A DNA stretch of 5,228 nucleotides from Chitinophagaceae bacterium (GTDB taxonomy: Bacteria; Bacteroidota; Bacteroidia; Chitinophagales; Chitinophagaceae). The position numbers and the translations under genes were made by a program. The stretch covers positions 1 through 5,228 of the forward strand of contig JAJTCI010000183.1 of NCBI GenBank assembly GCA_021323155.1. The letters run 5' to 3'. Shown piece by piece: positions 1 to 5,228 of this stretch; positions within the stretch are counted from its first letter, which is position 1; each line of letters begins with the position of its first letter. The notes under the pieces are model-generated. The model worked only from the letters and a program-made list of their open reading frames with translations. It did not search any database and had not been told where the DNA came from.

Positions 1-71
1 GCTAAATCAGTACTATTGTAAACAACTGTAAAGCCCAACCAGTAATACCCGGAGACCTGTAAAGTTTTTTC

Positions 72-93
72 AGTACAAGACAAGTACAAGACA
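72..93. repeat. Two perfect 11-bp tandem copies
   Basis: AGTACAAGACA occurs twice head to tail with no mismatch (72-82 and 83-93). It starts 44 bp before the first unit of the larger 11-bp array. The two unit sequences are unrelated, but the period is the same. No function can be assigned; strand slippage is the simplest origin. Confidence 0.85.
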
Positions 94-115
94 AAATGGC
101 TTCCCAATTTGAGAG

Positions 116-181
116 CGACTCCCTACCGACTCCCTACCGACTCCCTACCGACTTCCTTGAGACTCCCTGCAGACCTCCTCG
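116..181. repeat. 11-bp tandem array, about six units
   Basis: Three identical copies of CGACTCCCTAC (116-126, 127-137, 138-148) are followed by decaying copies: CGACTTCCTTG (149-159), AGACTCCCTGC (160-170) and a poor sixth unit AGACCTCCTCG (171-181). The conserved core is GACTCCCT. Identical units on the left and diverged ones on the right suggest recent expansion from one end of an older array. The array lies about 120 bp beyond the stop codon of the minus-strand GHL10 gene. It could be a variable-number locus or a set of phased protein-binding sites, since 11 bp is close to one helical turn. Both readings are inference. Confidence 0.88.
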
Positions 182-301
182 ACAGCTTTTTTCGTGTCAA
201 TCTGTCACTAATTGCAGTTGGATAAAATAGGTCCGGAAACACAGCTCTCCCGCACCCAACATGAACGGGGCAAGGGTGGAAGAAAGGCCCGGGAAGCATA
301 G

Positions 302-1825
302 CTAGAAGCTAATGAACTTCAGCTCACTTTCATTACCGGTGCGGTCTACACTGCTCACCGCGACCTGCAACAAAGACGACGTTGTTTTTCCCGCGGGAAT
401 TTGCTTTAATAATTCATGACTGGTTTCATTCCGGTTAAGTACTGTGTAATTCCAGTTATTGCCGTACTTATAATAAACCACCCATCGGAAAACATCTTTG
501 TCGTTATCCGTACGCGTGATCACCAGCTTATCATTCTTTGTTTCCGTACTCACCTTTGGCGCGAAAGGCACGCCGTTATCCAGCCAGGCACTTGCAGGCA
601 CCAGCGCCGGCTTGCGGTAAACACCTTGCTTCATCGCTTCTGCAAGCTTGGTATTCTTCACGTCGGAAGAAATACTCCAGTGAATAACGCCTTTACTCTG
701 CGGCAACATACCCCGGCTGATCATGATCTGGTTGATGGTTTCATTTACGGTTCGCGCACCGGTATCACGACCCACGCTGATGCCCGGCCATAAATGCCTT
801 TGTTGTGTGTTCTCCGACGCCCACCAGCCCAGTAATACCGGGTAACTCTGCGACAGTCGATTGATCGGCCAGTACAATTGCGGCGCGAAATAATCGATCC
901 ATCCTTCGTTGAGCCATTTCTTCGCGTCGGCATACAACTGTTCGTACTGGTCAAACCCTTCTACAGACGCGGGGTAACCGGGCCGCCAGATACCAAATGG
1001 GCTCAACCCGAACTTTACATGCTGCTTCTCCCTTTTGATGCCTTCATATACTCTCTTGATAAAAGTGTTCACGCTCTCCCGCCGCCAGTCGCCGCGCGAC
1101 AAAGTACCACCGCCTGCCTGGTAAGAAGCATAGCTCGCGGAATCGGGAAAGTCTTTGTTCAGGTTATAAGAAGGATAAGGATAGAAATAATCATCGAAAT
1201 GCACGCCATCGATATCGTAGCGCTTCACCAGGTCCATCACCACATCGTACGAATGGTCCTGCGTTCCCTGCTTCGACGGGTCCAGCCACCAATAACCTTC
1301 AGCCAGGTAAACAGCCAGTTCGGGCTTTCTCTTCACGATAGAGTGTTCGGTGATCTCTTTTCCATCTTTATGATGGGCACGGTAGGGGTTCAGCCATACA
1401 TGCATCTCGATCCCGCGGTCATGCGCCGCCTCTGTCCAGAACTGCAAAGGATCATAATAAGGCGCCGGCGCCTGCCCCTGCTTACCCGTCAGGTAATACG
1501 ACCACGGCTCAATTGAACTATTGTATAACGCGTCGCACTGCGGCCGCACCTGGAAGATCACCGCGTTAAAGTTGTGCTCCTTCAGGAAGTCAAGCAGGGC
1601 GAGGGCTTCTTTCTGTTGCTCTTCCGTACTCAATCCCGGTTTACTCGGCCAGTTGATATTTGCCACGGTGGCCACCCATGCCGCACGGAATTCACGCTCT
1701 GCCGCCGGCAACTTAGCGGGACTGTCGGGCATCACCTGTGCAACTGGCTTTGTATTGCTGCATGCCGATACCGCGGCGCCCAACAATAAGAATAAGATGT
1801 ATCGCATAGAAAAACTATTAAACAT
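302..1825 (-). CDS. GHL10-family glycosyl-hydrolase-like lipoprotein
   Basis: The 507-residue product belongs to the GHL10 family (PF02638, formerly DUF187), a TIM-barrel hydrolase-like family that includes B. subtilis YngK and E. coli YddW/DigH. DigH is an outer-membrane lipoprotein that cleaves peptidoglycan strands stripped of stem peptides, so a wall-glycan role is a reasonable inference; another polysaccharide is possible. The N-terminus is a lipoprotein signal with a hydrophobic run and lipobox VSAC, with Cys22 as the lipidated residue. Family blocks follow: FRAAWVATVANINWPS (46-61), VIFQVRP (89-95), EMHVWLNPYRA (140-150), DIDGVHFDDYFYPYP (204-218, acidic residues probably at the active site), FGLSPFGIWRPG (272-283), DYFAPQLYWP (310-319) and GVIHWS (378-383). 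From about residue 415 there is a beta-rich tail resembling a fibronectin/Ig-like module. An upstream in-frame start at 1948 is TTG and would bury the signal peptide behind 41 polar residues, so the ATG at 1825 is preferred. The ATG at 1807 (501 residues, lipobox Cys16) is nearly as good. No strong Shine-Dalgarno sequence precedes either, and the stop is TAG. Confidence 0.9.
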   Translation of the reverse strand: MFNSFSMRYILFLLLGAAVSACSNTKPVAQVMPDSPAKLPAAEREFRAAWVATVANINWPSKPGLSTEEQQKEALALLDFLKEHNFNAVIFQVRPQCDALYNSSIEPWSYYLTGKQGQAPAPYYDPLQFWTEAAHDRGIEMHVWLNPYRAHHKDGKEITEHSIVKRKPELAVYLAEGYWWLDPSKQGTQDHSYDVVMDLVKRYDIDGVHFDDYFYPYPSYNLNKDFPDSASYASYQAGGGTLSRGDWRRESVNTFIKRVYEGIKREKQHVKFGLSPFGIWRPGYPASVEGFDQYEQLYADAKKWLNEGWIDYFAPQLYWPINRLSQSYPVLLGWWASENTQQRHLWPGISVGRDTGARTVNETINQIMISRGMLPQSKGVIHWSISSDVKNTKLAEAMKQGVYRKPALVPASAWLDNGVPFAPKVSTETKNDKLVITRTDNDKDVFRWVVYYKYGNNWNYTVLNRNETSHELLKQIPAGKTTSSLLQVAVSSVDRTGNESELKFISF

Positions 1826-1998
1826 GAATATTACCCATAATGACTGACGGGATGATTGTGGCCTCTTGCTACTCACCTCGGAACCGTTCTCAAAATAAGC
1901 TCTTTTGATCTCAAACCGCTGTTTTGTAATCAGCCCATTCTTTATCAACCAAAATACTGCTTCTATGCCGGAAGTTTGATATTCACCAGTTGAAAACA

Positions 1999-2046
1999 GG
2001 GTGGTCCATTACGTCACCACCAGTTACCTGGTCAGGGTGAACCAGG
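1999..2046. other. Two adjacent small inverted repeats
   Basis: Between the two left minus-strand genes lie two 6-bp stems: GGTGGT/ACCACC (2000-2005 with 2016-2021, 10-nt loop) and CCTGGT/ACCAGG (2027-2032 with 2041-2046, 8-nt loop). On the minus strand they sit 55-105 nt beyond the stop of the DUF5995-like gene, and the second one met is followed by CTGTTTTC. They could be a weak terminator for that gene or leader structure for the GHL10 transcript. There is no proper T-run, so neither reading is secure. Confidence 0.35.
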
Positions 2047-2101
2047 GGCGCTACTTTATCAGGAAAATATTGAAGCGGAAAAAGAATCCCACACAATTGA
2101 A

Positions 2102-2770
2102 CTATAAGAAAAGGTGGATGCAGCGGTCAACGATCCGCTTATGCAATTTCAACCGGCTTAACTTTTTCCGGAACCGCGCACGGTCCCGGTAATACAGCAA
2201 CGCCAGCTTCACCTGTTGCAGCCGGCAATGGTAGAGATAGTATTCGCCGGCCTTCTTACAAAGACCTGCCGTAATGATATGCAGGCCGCGAAACATCAAA
2301 TTTTCTACGGTGGCACATCGGTAAAAGGAGGTGTACACCTTACGAATGGCCTGTTGAAAATCCAGCAACCGGCGTTCGTAGTCCTCCAGCTCCTTTTCAT
2401 TAAAACAATCCACCAGCGCCTGCCACATATCTCCATTGATATGCGCATTGATGCCCAGCAACGCGTATTGAACAGGCTGAAGTGCAGTGGTAGAATAATA
2501 GCTTCCCCACTCCGCTGATCCGGGATGTGCATGGTCCCGGCACTCCAGGAAATACGCGGCAAATCGTTGCTGGAATCGCAGCGTTAGTTCTACGGTTTGC
2601 TGGTCGGCGTAACGCAATTGTTGGCCGATGCTGCGCGTGGTTTCATAATACAGCTGCGCGAAATAGCGGGATATGCTGTTGTCGCGGCTCAGCGCTTCCA
2701 GGTCGTACAATAACGCGGCGGCACAGGGGATGTCCCTGGCACGGCTTGGGGGCAAATACAATTCGCTCAT
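2102..2770 (-). CDS. DUF5995-like protein of unknown function
   Basis: The 222-residue product has no signal peptide or membrane segment and is predicted to be cytoplasmic and mostly alpha-helical. I assign it to the DUF5995 family (PF19458) from the length and the central signature ALLGINAHINGDMWQAL (103-119), which is the part of that family I recognise. The invariant-looking His110, Asn112 and Asp114 are candidate functional or metal-binding residues. The family has no established function that I know of. An aromatic, Arg-rich helical N-terminal half precedes the motif. The C-terminus is strongly basic (RDRARFRKKLSRLKLHKR, 195-212), which could contact nucleic acid or acidic membrane lipids; this is inference. 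The start is an ATG at 2770 with no clear Shine-Dalgarno sequence. A 16-bp dyad lies 27 bp upstream. The next gene on this strand is about 276 bp downstream, so co-transcription is possible but unproven. Confidence 0.8.
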   Translation of the reverse strand: MSELYLPPSRARDIPCAAALLYDLEALSRDNSISRYFAQLYYETTRSIGQQLRYADQQTVELTLRFQQRFAAYFLECRDHAHPGSAEWGSYYSTTALQPVQYALLGINAHINGDMWQALVDCFNEKELEDYERRLLDFQQAIRKVYTSFYRCATVENLMFRGLHIITAGLCKKAGEYYLYHCRLQQVKLALLYYRDRARFRKKLSRLKLHKRIVDRCIHLFL

Positions 2771-2797
2771 AGGGCAATTACAGGTCTAATAAAAAAA

Positions 2798-2813
2798 TTC
2801 ATTGGTCAATGAA
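2798..2813. promoter_or_regulatory. 16-bp dyad, candidate operator
   Basis: TTCATTG-GT-CAATGAA is a perfect inverted repeat with 7-bp arms and a 2-bp centre. It lies 27 bp upstream of the ATG of the minus-strand DUF5995-like gene, next to a T-rich tract on that strand. Size, symmetry and position suit a dimeric repressor site. The regulator is unknown, no regulator gene is in the window, and no convincing Bacteroidota promoter (TTTG then TAnnTTTG) was found alongside it. Confidence 0.4.
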
Positions 2814-2819
2814 AGGATG

Positions 2820-2841
2820 CCGGGAAGCTTTGAATTCCCGG
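2820..2841 (+). other. Hairpin CCGGGAA/TTCCCGG, terminator-like
   Basis: A 7-bp perfect stem (2820-2826 with 2835-2841) encloses the 8-nt loop GCTTTGAA. On the plus strand it is followed by TTCCGTTTTGTATTTT, which looks like a degenerate T-tract, so it resembles an intrinsic terminator read in the plus direction. However, no plus-strand gene lies to its left in the window. It may instead stop antisense transcription toward the WG gene, form leader structure, or belong to the neighbouring hairpin-rich repeat region. Confidence 0.45.
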
Positions 2842-2893
2842 TTCCGTTTTGTATTTTAACAACAACTAAACAGGCAGCGATGTACCCCTTTTC

Positions 2894-2949
2894 AACACCA
2901 GCCTTTAGGCTAGTGATCAAGCCCCTTCATAGCACGGGGCTTTAGCCCC
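2894..2949. repeat. REP-like repeat, unit 1 (two TTTA-loop hairpins)
   Basis: This is the first of two 56-bp direct repeat units. It contains hairpin A (2896-2915, arms CACCAGCC and GGCTAGTG, loop TTTA, one C/A mismatch) and hairpin B (2936-2949, arms GGGGC and GCCCC, loop TTTA). An extra GCCCC at 2921-2925 can also pair with the GGGGC of hairpin B, giving two mutually exclusive folds. Short paired hairpins of this kind are typical of repetitive extragenic palindromes, and GGGGCTTTAGCCCC-type palindromes are familiar from Bacteroidota intergenic regions. Copy number cannot be judged from one window. Confidence 0.75.
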
Positions 2950-2960
2950 TATAACTCTTT

Positions 2961-3016
2961 AACACTAGCCTTTAGGCTAGTGATTAAGCATCTTCATAGC
3001 AAGGGGCTTTAGCCCC
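2961..3016. repeat. REP-like repeat, unit 2 (two TTTA-loop hairpins)
   Basis: This is a direct copy of unit 1 at an offset of exactly 67 bp, with 5 substitutions in 56 bp, no indels and an 11-bp spacer (2950-2960). Hairpin A is perfect here (2963-2982, 8-bp arms CACTAGCC and GGCTAGTG, loop TTTA). Hairpin B is conserved (3003-3016). The left GCCCC of unit 1 is GCATC here, so the alternative pairing is lost. All four stems keep their pairing core and the TTTA loop, while most substitutions fall between hairpins. The block ends 128 bp before the WG-repeat gene and would lie in its leader if the promoter is further left. Confidence 0.75.
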
Positions 3017-3144
3017 CAGATCTGAAGGTCACCCACGTTTTGCTCACTTCCTGAAACATTAGAAAGCTGTTAAGAAAGAAACCGGTTGGCGCCGCTTTTG
3101 ACTGAATTCTTATCTTCAGGCTTACGAACCAAGAACACCAGGCT

Positions 3145-4821
3145 ATGCTGCATCGACTGCTTTTACTAACTACCTGTCTCCATTTATTTTTAGCCACCAT
3201 CGCACAAAAGCCTTTTAAGACCAACCACAAGGGCGAGGTGATCGGTAATCAAATGAAATTACTCATCAAACAACGCGGTTACCAGGCGGTGTCTGCATTT
3301 GACACGGTCTGGAAATCCCCCAACCTGGTGTACGCCATCTATGTCAAAAACAACAAACTCGGGATACTCGACATCACAGGCAAAGAAATTACGCCCGCGA
3401 AATACGACGACATCCCCGGGATGAACAGGTCCCATGGGTCCACCATTGGCGGCTTCCATAACAACTTCGTGGTACGGATCAATAAAAATGAAGGCCTCAT
3501 CAGCAACAAAGGAAAAGAACTGGTCCCCGCGTTATATGAAACCCTTGACTATAATATTCGATCCGAACGCGCCAACCGCGCAGGTTTATACCCCGACTCG
3601 CTATACGAAGCAAGATTGGGAGATGAGTTGCTCTACCTGGACGTTAAGGGACAGGTGCTTTGGAGGCGGGAAATTGGAGAAGAGATGAAGATCGGTGACG
3701 TCATGGATATGCCCAAAGAGGACTACTCACCGCCTGTAATAGACGAAGGGAGGGACTGGGAAAGCTACCAGGCACCAACGGGCATACCGGGTCACAAACT
3801 AGTGGTACGTACCGAGGCCTACAAAACGGTTTATGGAGTGATAGATGAAAATACCAGGCGCGAGATCTTCCCAACCGAGTATCAGCGAATTCAGGTGGAC
3901 CAGTTCGGGAACTACCAGCTGACGAAGAATAACCGGTATGGCCTGGCCGACAAGAACGGCGTGATAAAGGTCCCCGTGGAACTTACTGGTCTCTATAACT
4001 ATCCCTCGGTATACCAGGCAACCAGGGAAAACAAGTATGCACTCTACTCGCGGCGGCTGGAACCGGTTACCGGTTTTGTGTTTGATCACTATATCAACTA
4101 TGCCGACAATAATTTCCTGGTACTGCGGAAAGATGGGAAATGGGGCGCTGTTGATTCCGCCGGCAGGGAGAAAATACCTTTTATTTACGACGACCTGCAT
4201 CTTACCACGGATTGTCATTATGCAAGGCCATTTATTACGGCCACACTCAATAAAAAGAAAGGTTTCATCGACATCAACGGCAAACAGCTTCTTCCTTTTG
4301 AATACGACGAACTCATTCCCGAATGCAGGGTAGAGTCAGAGGGACGGCTCACACATGGGCATTTTTATTCCAACGCGGCAAACAAATATTATTTTTTTAA
4401 AAAGGATGGCAGGTACGGTATCCTGGGTAAGGATTTTAAAGTGCTCGTACCGCCTGTCTACCATAACATGGAGAAATCAATGCACGACGAGCTGGCATAC
4501 GTTCGGGTAGACAGTGGAACACAGCGACGATGGGGTTTGCTGCATATTAGAACAAATAAGTTAATCGTACCGGTGGCCTACGATCGTATCCTGTACCATC
4601 GTGGTGGCTATTTTCATTATGACAAATATTTCAGCGGAGGTTATTATTCACTTCGCTCCGTCTCAAAAGTGGCCATATACGACCAGGATGGTAAACAATG
4701 GATGTCATCGCGTGACATACCGGATATTTTGGTAAGGGATATTTACAACGGTCTCCTCCACGTAACTACGCCGGACGGCCCACCGTTATACATTGATTAT
4801 AACGGGAACGGGAGCAAATAA
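3145..4821 (+). CDS. Exported WG-repeat protein
   Basis: The 558-residue product starts with a Sec signal peptide: hydrophobic residues 5-19, then TIA before Gln21, a likely signal peptidase I site. The mature part is dominated by WG repeats (PF14903), with pattern x-(W/Y/L)-G-hydrophobic-hydrophobic-(D)-x-x-G-K-x-(I/L)-x-P-x-x-Y-D-x-hydrophobic. Copies are seen near 71-90 (KLGILDITGKEITPAKYDDI), 115-134, 229-249, 264-283, 332-351 (KWGAVDSAGREKIPFIYDDL), 371-390, 423-442 and 462-482. The 135-220 segment and the C-terminus after about 485 do not show the repeat clearly. WG repeats are thought to form a beta-rich solenoid or propeller-like scaffold; ligands are unknown, so a binding or surface role is inference. 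The ATG at 3145 is chosen because it places the signal peptide at the very N-terminus. The gene has a long upstream region with REP-like repeats and is convergent with the zinc-ribbon gene, 16 bp away. Confidence 0.9.
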   Translation: MLHRLLLLTTCLHLFLATIAQKPFKTNHKGEVIGNQMKLLIKQRGYQAVSAFDTVWKSPNLVYAIYVKNNKLGILDITGKEITPAKYDDIPGMNRSHGSTIGGFHNNFVVRINKNEGLISNKGKELVPALYETLDYNIRSERANRAGLYPDSLYEARLGDELLYLDVKGQVLWRREIGEEMKIGDVMDMPKEDYSPPVIDEGRDWESYQAPTGIPGHKLVVRTEAYKTVYGVIDENTRREIFPTEYQRIQVDQFGNYQLTKNNRYGLADKNGVIKVPVELTGLYNYPSVYQATRENKYALYSRRLEPVTGFVFDHYINYADNNFLVLRKDGKWGAVDSAGREKIPFIYDDLHLTTDCHYARPFITATLNKKKGFIDINGKQLLPFEYDELIPECRVESEGRLTHGHFYSNAANKYYFFKKDGRYGILGKDFKVLVPPVYHNMEKSMHDELAYVRVDSGTQRRWGLLHIRTNKLIVPVAYDRILYHRGGYFHYDKYFSGGYYSLRSVSKVAIYDQDGKQWMSSRDIPDILVRDIYNGLLHVTTPDGPPLYIDYNGNGSK

Positions 4822-4832
4822 AGGCTCGGCTT

Positions 4833-4849
4833 GATTTCTAATCGAAATC
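4833..4849. other. Small inverted repeat at convergent gene ends
   Basis: GATTTC/GAAATC (4833-4838 with 4844-4849, loop TAATC) lies where the WG-repeat and zinc-ribbon genes converge and overlaps the last codons and stop of the latter. The 6-bp stem is AT-rich and has no T-run on either side, so it is at best a weak bidirectional terminator. Confidence 0.25.
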
Positions 4850-5104
4850 GAAGAAGTCTCCCAGGAAGCCCTTTTTCTTTTTGTGCTTGTAATACGGGTC
4901 CTGCTGGTACCCGCGATCGTATTCGTGTTTGGGACCAGCTACGGGAGGTGGCACTTGCTTCGTTTCGTATTCGGCAGACCGCTCAATGATCTTATCGAGT
5001 TCCCCGCGGTCCAACCACACACCACGGCATTTCGGGCAATAATCGATCTCAACACCCTGCCTGTCCGTCATCACAAGCGTTTCATTACAATTAGGGCAAT
5101 TCAT
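4838..5104 (-). CDS. Small zf-TFIIB zinc-ribbon protein
   Basis: The 88-residue cytoplasmic protein has an N-terminal zf-TFIIB domain (PF13453). Cys3 and Cys6 (CPNC) pair with Cys23 and Cys26 (CPKC) to make a four-cysteine zinc site, followed by the family signature RGVWLDRGELDKII (27-40). A charged, Pro- and Tyr-rich linker follows (about 45-73), then a Lys run (74-78) and the hydrophobic-acidic tail GFLGDFFDFD (79-88), a type of ending seen in other small members. Despite the name, these bacterial proteins are not shown to be transcription initiation factors; the function is unknown and a nucleic-acid or protein adaptor role is inference. The ATG at 5104 is preceded by ACGGAACA, a modest Shine-Dalgarno-like match. 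Length and domain position are normal for the family, so the gene appears complete. Confidence 0.92.
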   Translation of the reverse strand: MNCPNCNETLVMTDRQGVEIDYCPKCRGVWLDRGELDKIIERSAEYETKQVPPPVAGPKHEYDRGYQQDPYYKHKKKKGFLGDFFDFD

Positions 5105-5127
5105 TGTTCCGTTTTTTCAATTCGTCC

Positions 5128-5158
5128 GCAATTTATATACCCATTAGTTAAATGCAAC
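5128..5158 (-). promoter_or_regulatory. Weak candidate promoter for zinc-ribbon gene
   Basis: Read on the minus strand, GTTG (5155-5158) and TAAATTGC (5128-5135) are separated by 19 nt, roughly matching the Bacteroidota -33 TTTG and -7 TAnnTTTG elements. The -7 box ends 23 nt before the ATG. Both boxes are imperfect, so this rests mainly on spacing and position. Confidence 0.25.
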
Positions 5159-5194
5159 CCGAAAATTATCCAAACCTGACACTGTTAGGCTCAT

Positions 5195-5221
5195 AGGTTC
5201 CGAATCGCGCACCTGGAACCT
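5195..5221. other. 7-bp inverted repeat at right edge
   Basis: AGGTTCC (5195-5201) and GGAACCT (5215-5221) form a perfect inverted repeat around a 13-nt centre, about 90 bp upstream of the zinc-ribbon gene start. It could be a protein-binding dyad or a hairpin serving a gene beyond the window. It was checked as part of a tRNA because of the GGTTC-GAATC-like text, but no tRNA fold or CCA end was found. Confidence 0.35.
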
Positions 5222-5228
5222 GTCGGGC

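Larger units (their letters stand above)
1..301. other. Non-coding left flank with short repeats
   Basis: No convincing gene lies in this stretch, which is the 3' flank of the minus-strand GHL10 gene. It holds two tandem arrays with an 11-bp period, listed separately, and the octamer CTGTAAAG twice (26-33 and 57-64). The longest plus-strand ATG frame noticed near the gene (261-305) has only 14 codons. No clear terminator for the GHL10 gene is visible: downstream of its TAG stop, on the minus strand, there is no strong GC stem followed by a T-run. Confidence 0.6.

Noticed and set aside
878..1516. Long plus-strand open frame opposite the GHL10 gene
   Set aside because: It is an antisense shadow of a well-supported coding sequence, and its translation shows no recognisable domain.
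2001..2192. Plus-strand 63-codon frame overlapping the end of the DUF5995-like gene
   Set aside because: Its composition is basic and unstructured, it has no ribosome binding site or family match, and its second half is antisense to the coding region.
2880..2945. 21-codon plus-strand frame starting ATG TAC CCC, running through REP-like unit 1
   Set aside because: It is created by the repeat: the same frame relation gives a similar peptide ending in unit 2 (AFRLVIK...LHS.GL). This looks like a typical spurious small protein from a palindromic repeat, not a gene.
2894..3016. CRISPR-like array
   Set aside because: There are only two repeat units, the 11-bp spacer is too short, the units contain two palindromes each, and no cas gene is nearby.
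3097..3118. TTTG and TATCTTCA as a Bacteroidota promoter for the WG-repeat gene
   Set aside because: The boxes are only 10 nt apart, where about 19-21 nt is expected, and the -7 box is imperfect.
3799..4218. Minus-strand open frame opposite the WG-repeat gene
   Set aside because: It is an antisense shadow; the plus-strand frame carries the signal peptide and the WG repeats.
5152..5196. Plus-strand ATG frame MQPENYPNLTLLGS ending in TAG; the LTLLGS text recalls the N-terminus of QueF-type proteins
   Set aside because: It has only 14 codons and no ribosome binding site, and the residues read past the TAG do not continue like QueF. A nonsense-interrupted gene start cannot be supported without sequence to the right.
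5171..5228. Possible tRNA fragment suggested by GGTTCCGAATC
   Set aside because: The T-loop text has an extra base, no acceptor or anticodon stems fit on either strand, and no CCA end is present.

Overview
The window looks like chromosomal DNA of a Bacteroidota bacterium, most likely of the Chitinophagaceae or close relatives. The evidence is four genes of types common in that phylum (a GHL10 lipoprotein, a DUF5995-like protein, a secreted WG-repeat protein and a small zf-TFIIB protein), moderate GC content, start codons without strong Shine-Dalgarno sequences, and short hairpin repeats with TTTA loops. The genus is inferred, not shown. There are no tRNA or rRNA genes, no insertion-sequence genes and no CRISPR array.

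Layout from left to right. Positions 1-301 are non-coding and hold two unrelated tandem arrays that share an 11-bp period (72-93 and 116-181). Positions 302-1825 (minus) encode a GHL10 (PF02638) glycosyl-hydrolase-like lipoprotein related to YngK and YddW/DigH, which probably acts on cell-wall or other glycans at the outer membrane. Positions 1826-2101 are a leader or spacer with two small hairpins. Positions 2102-2770 (minus) encode a DUF5995-like cytoplasmic protein of unknown function. Positions 2771-3144 separate divergent genes and are rich in structure: a 16-bp dyad near the DUF5995-like start, a 7-bp-stem hairpin, and a 67-bp-period direct repeat in which each unit carries two TTTA-loop hairpins (REP-like). 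Positions 3145-4821 (plus) encode an exported protein built largely of WG repeats. Positions 4838-5104 (minus) encode an 88-residue zf-TFIIB zinc-ribbon protein, convergent with the WG gene and only 16 bp from it. The right edge (5105-5228) holds a weak promoter candidate and a 7-bp inverted repeat.

No shared pathway links the four genes. The two left minus-strand genes could be co-transcribed, but the roughly 276-bp gap makes that uncertain. The GHL10 and WG proteins both carry export signals. I see no convincing new multi-gene system. The most unusual material is non-coding: the paired-hairpin repeat in the divergent region and the 11-bp arrays.
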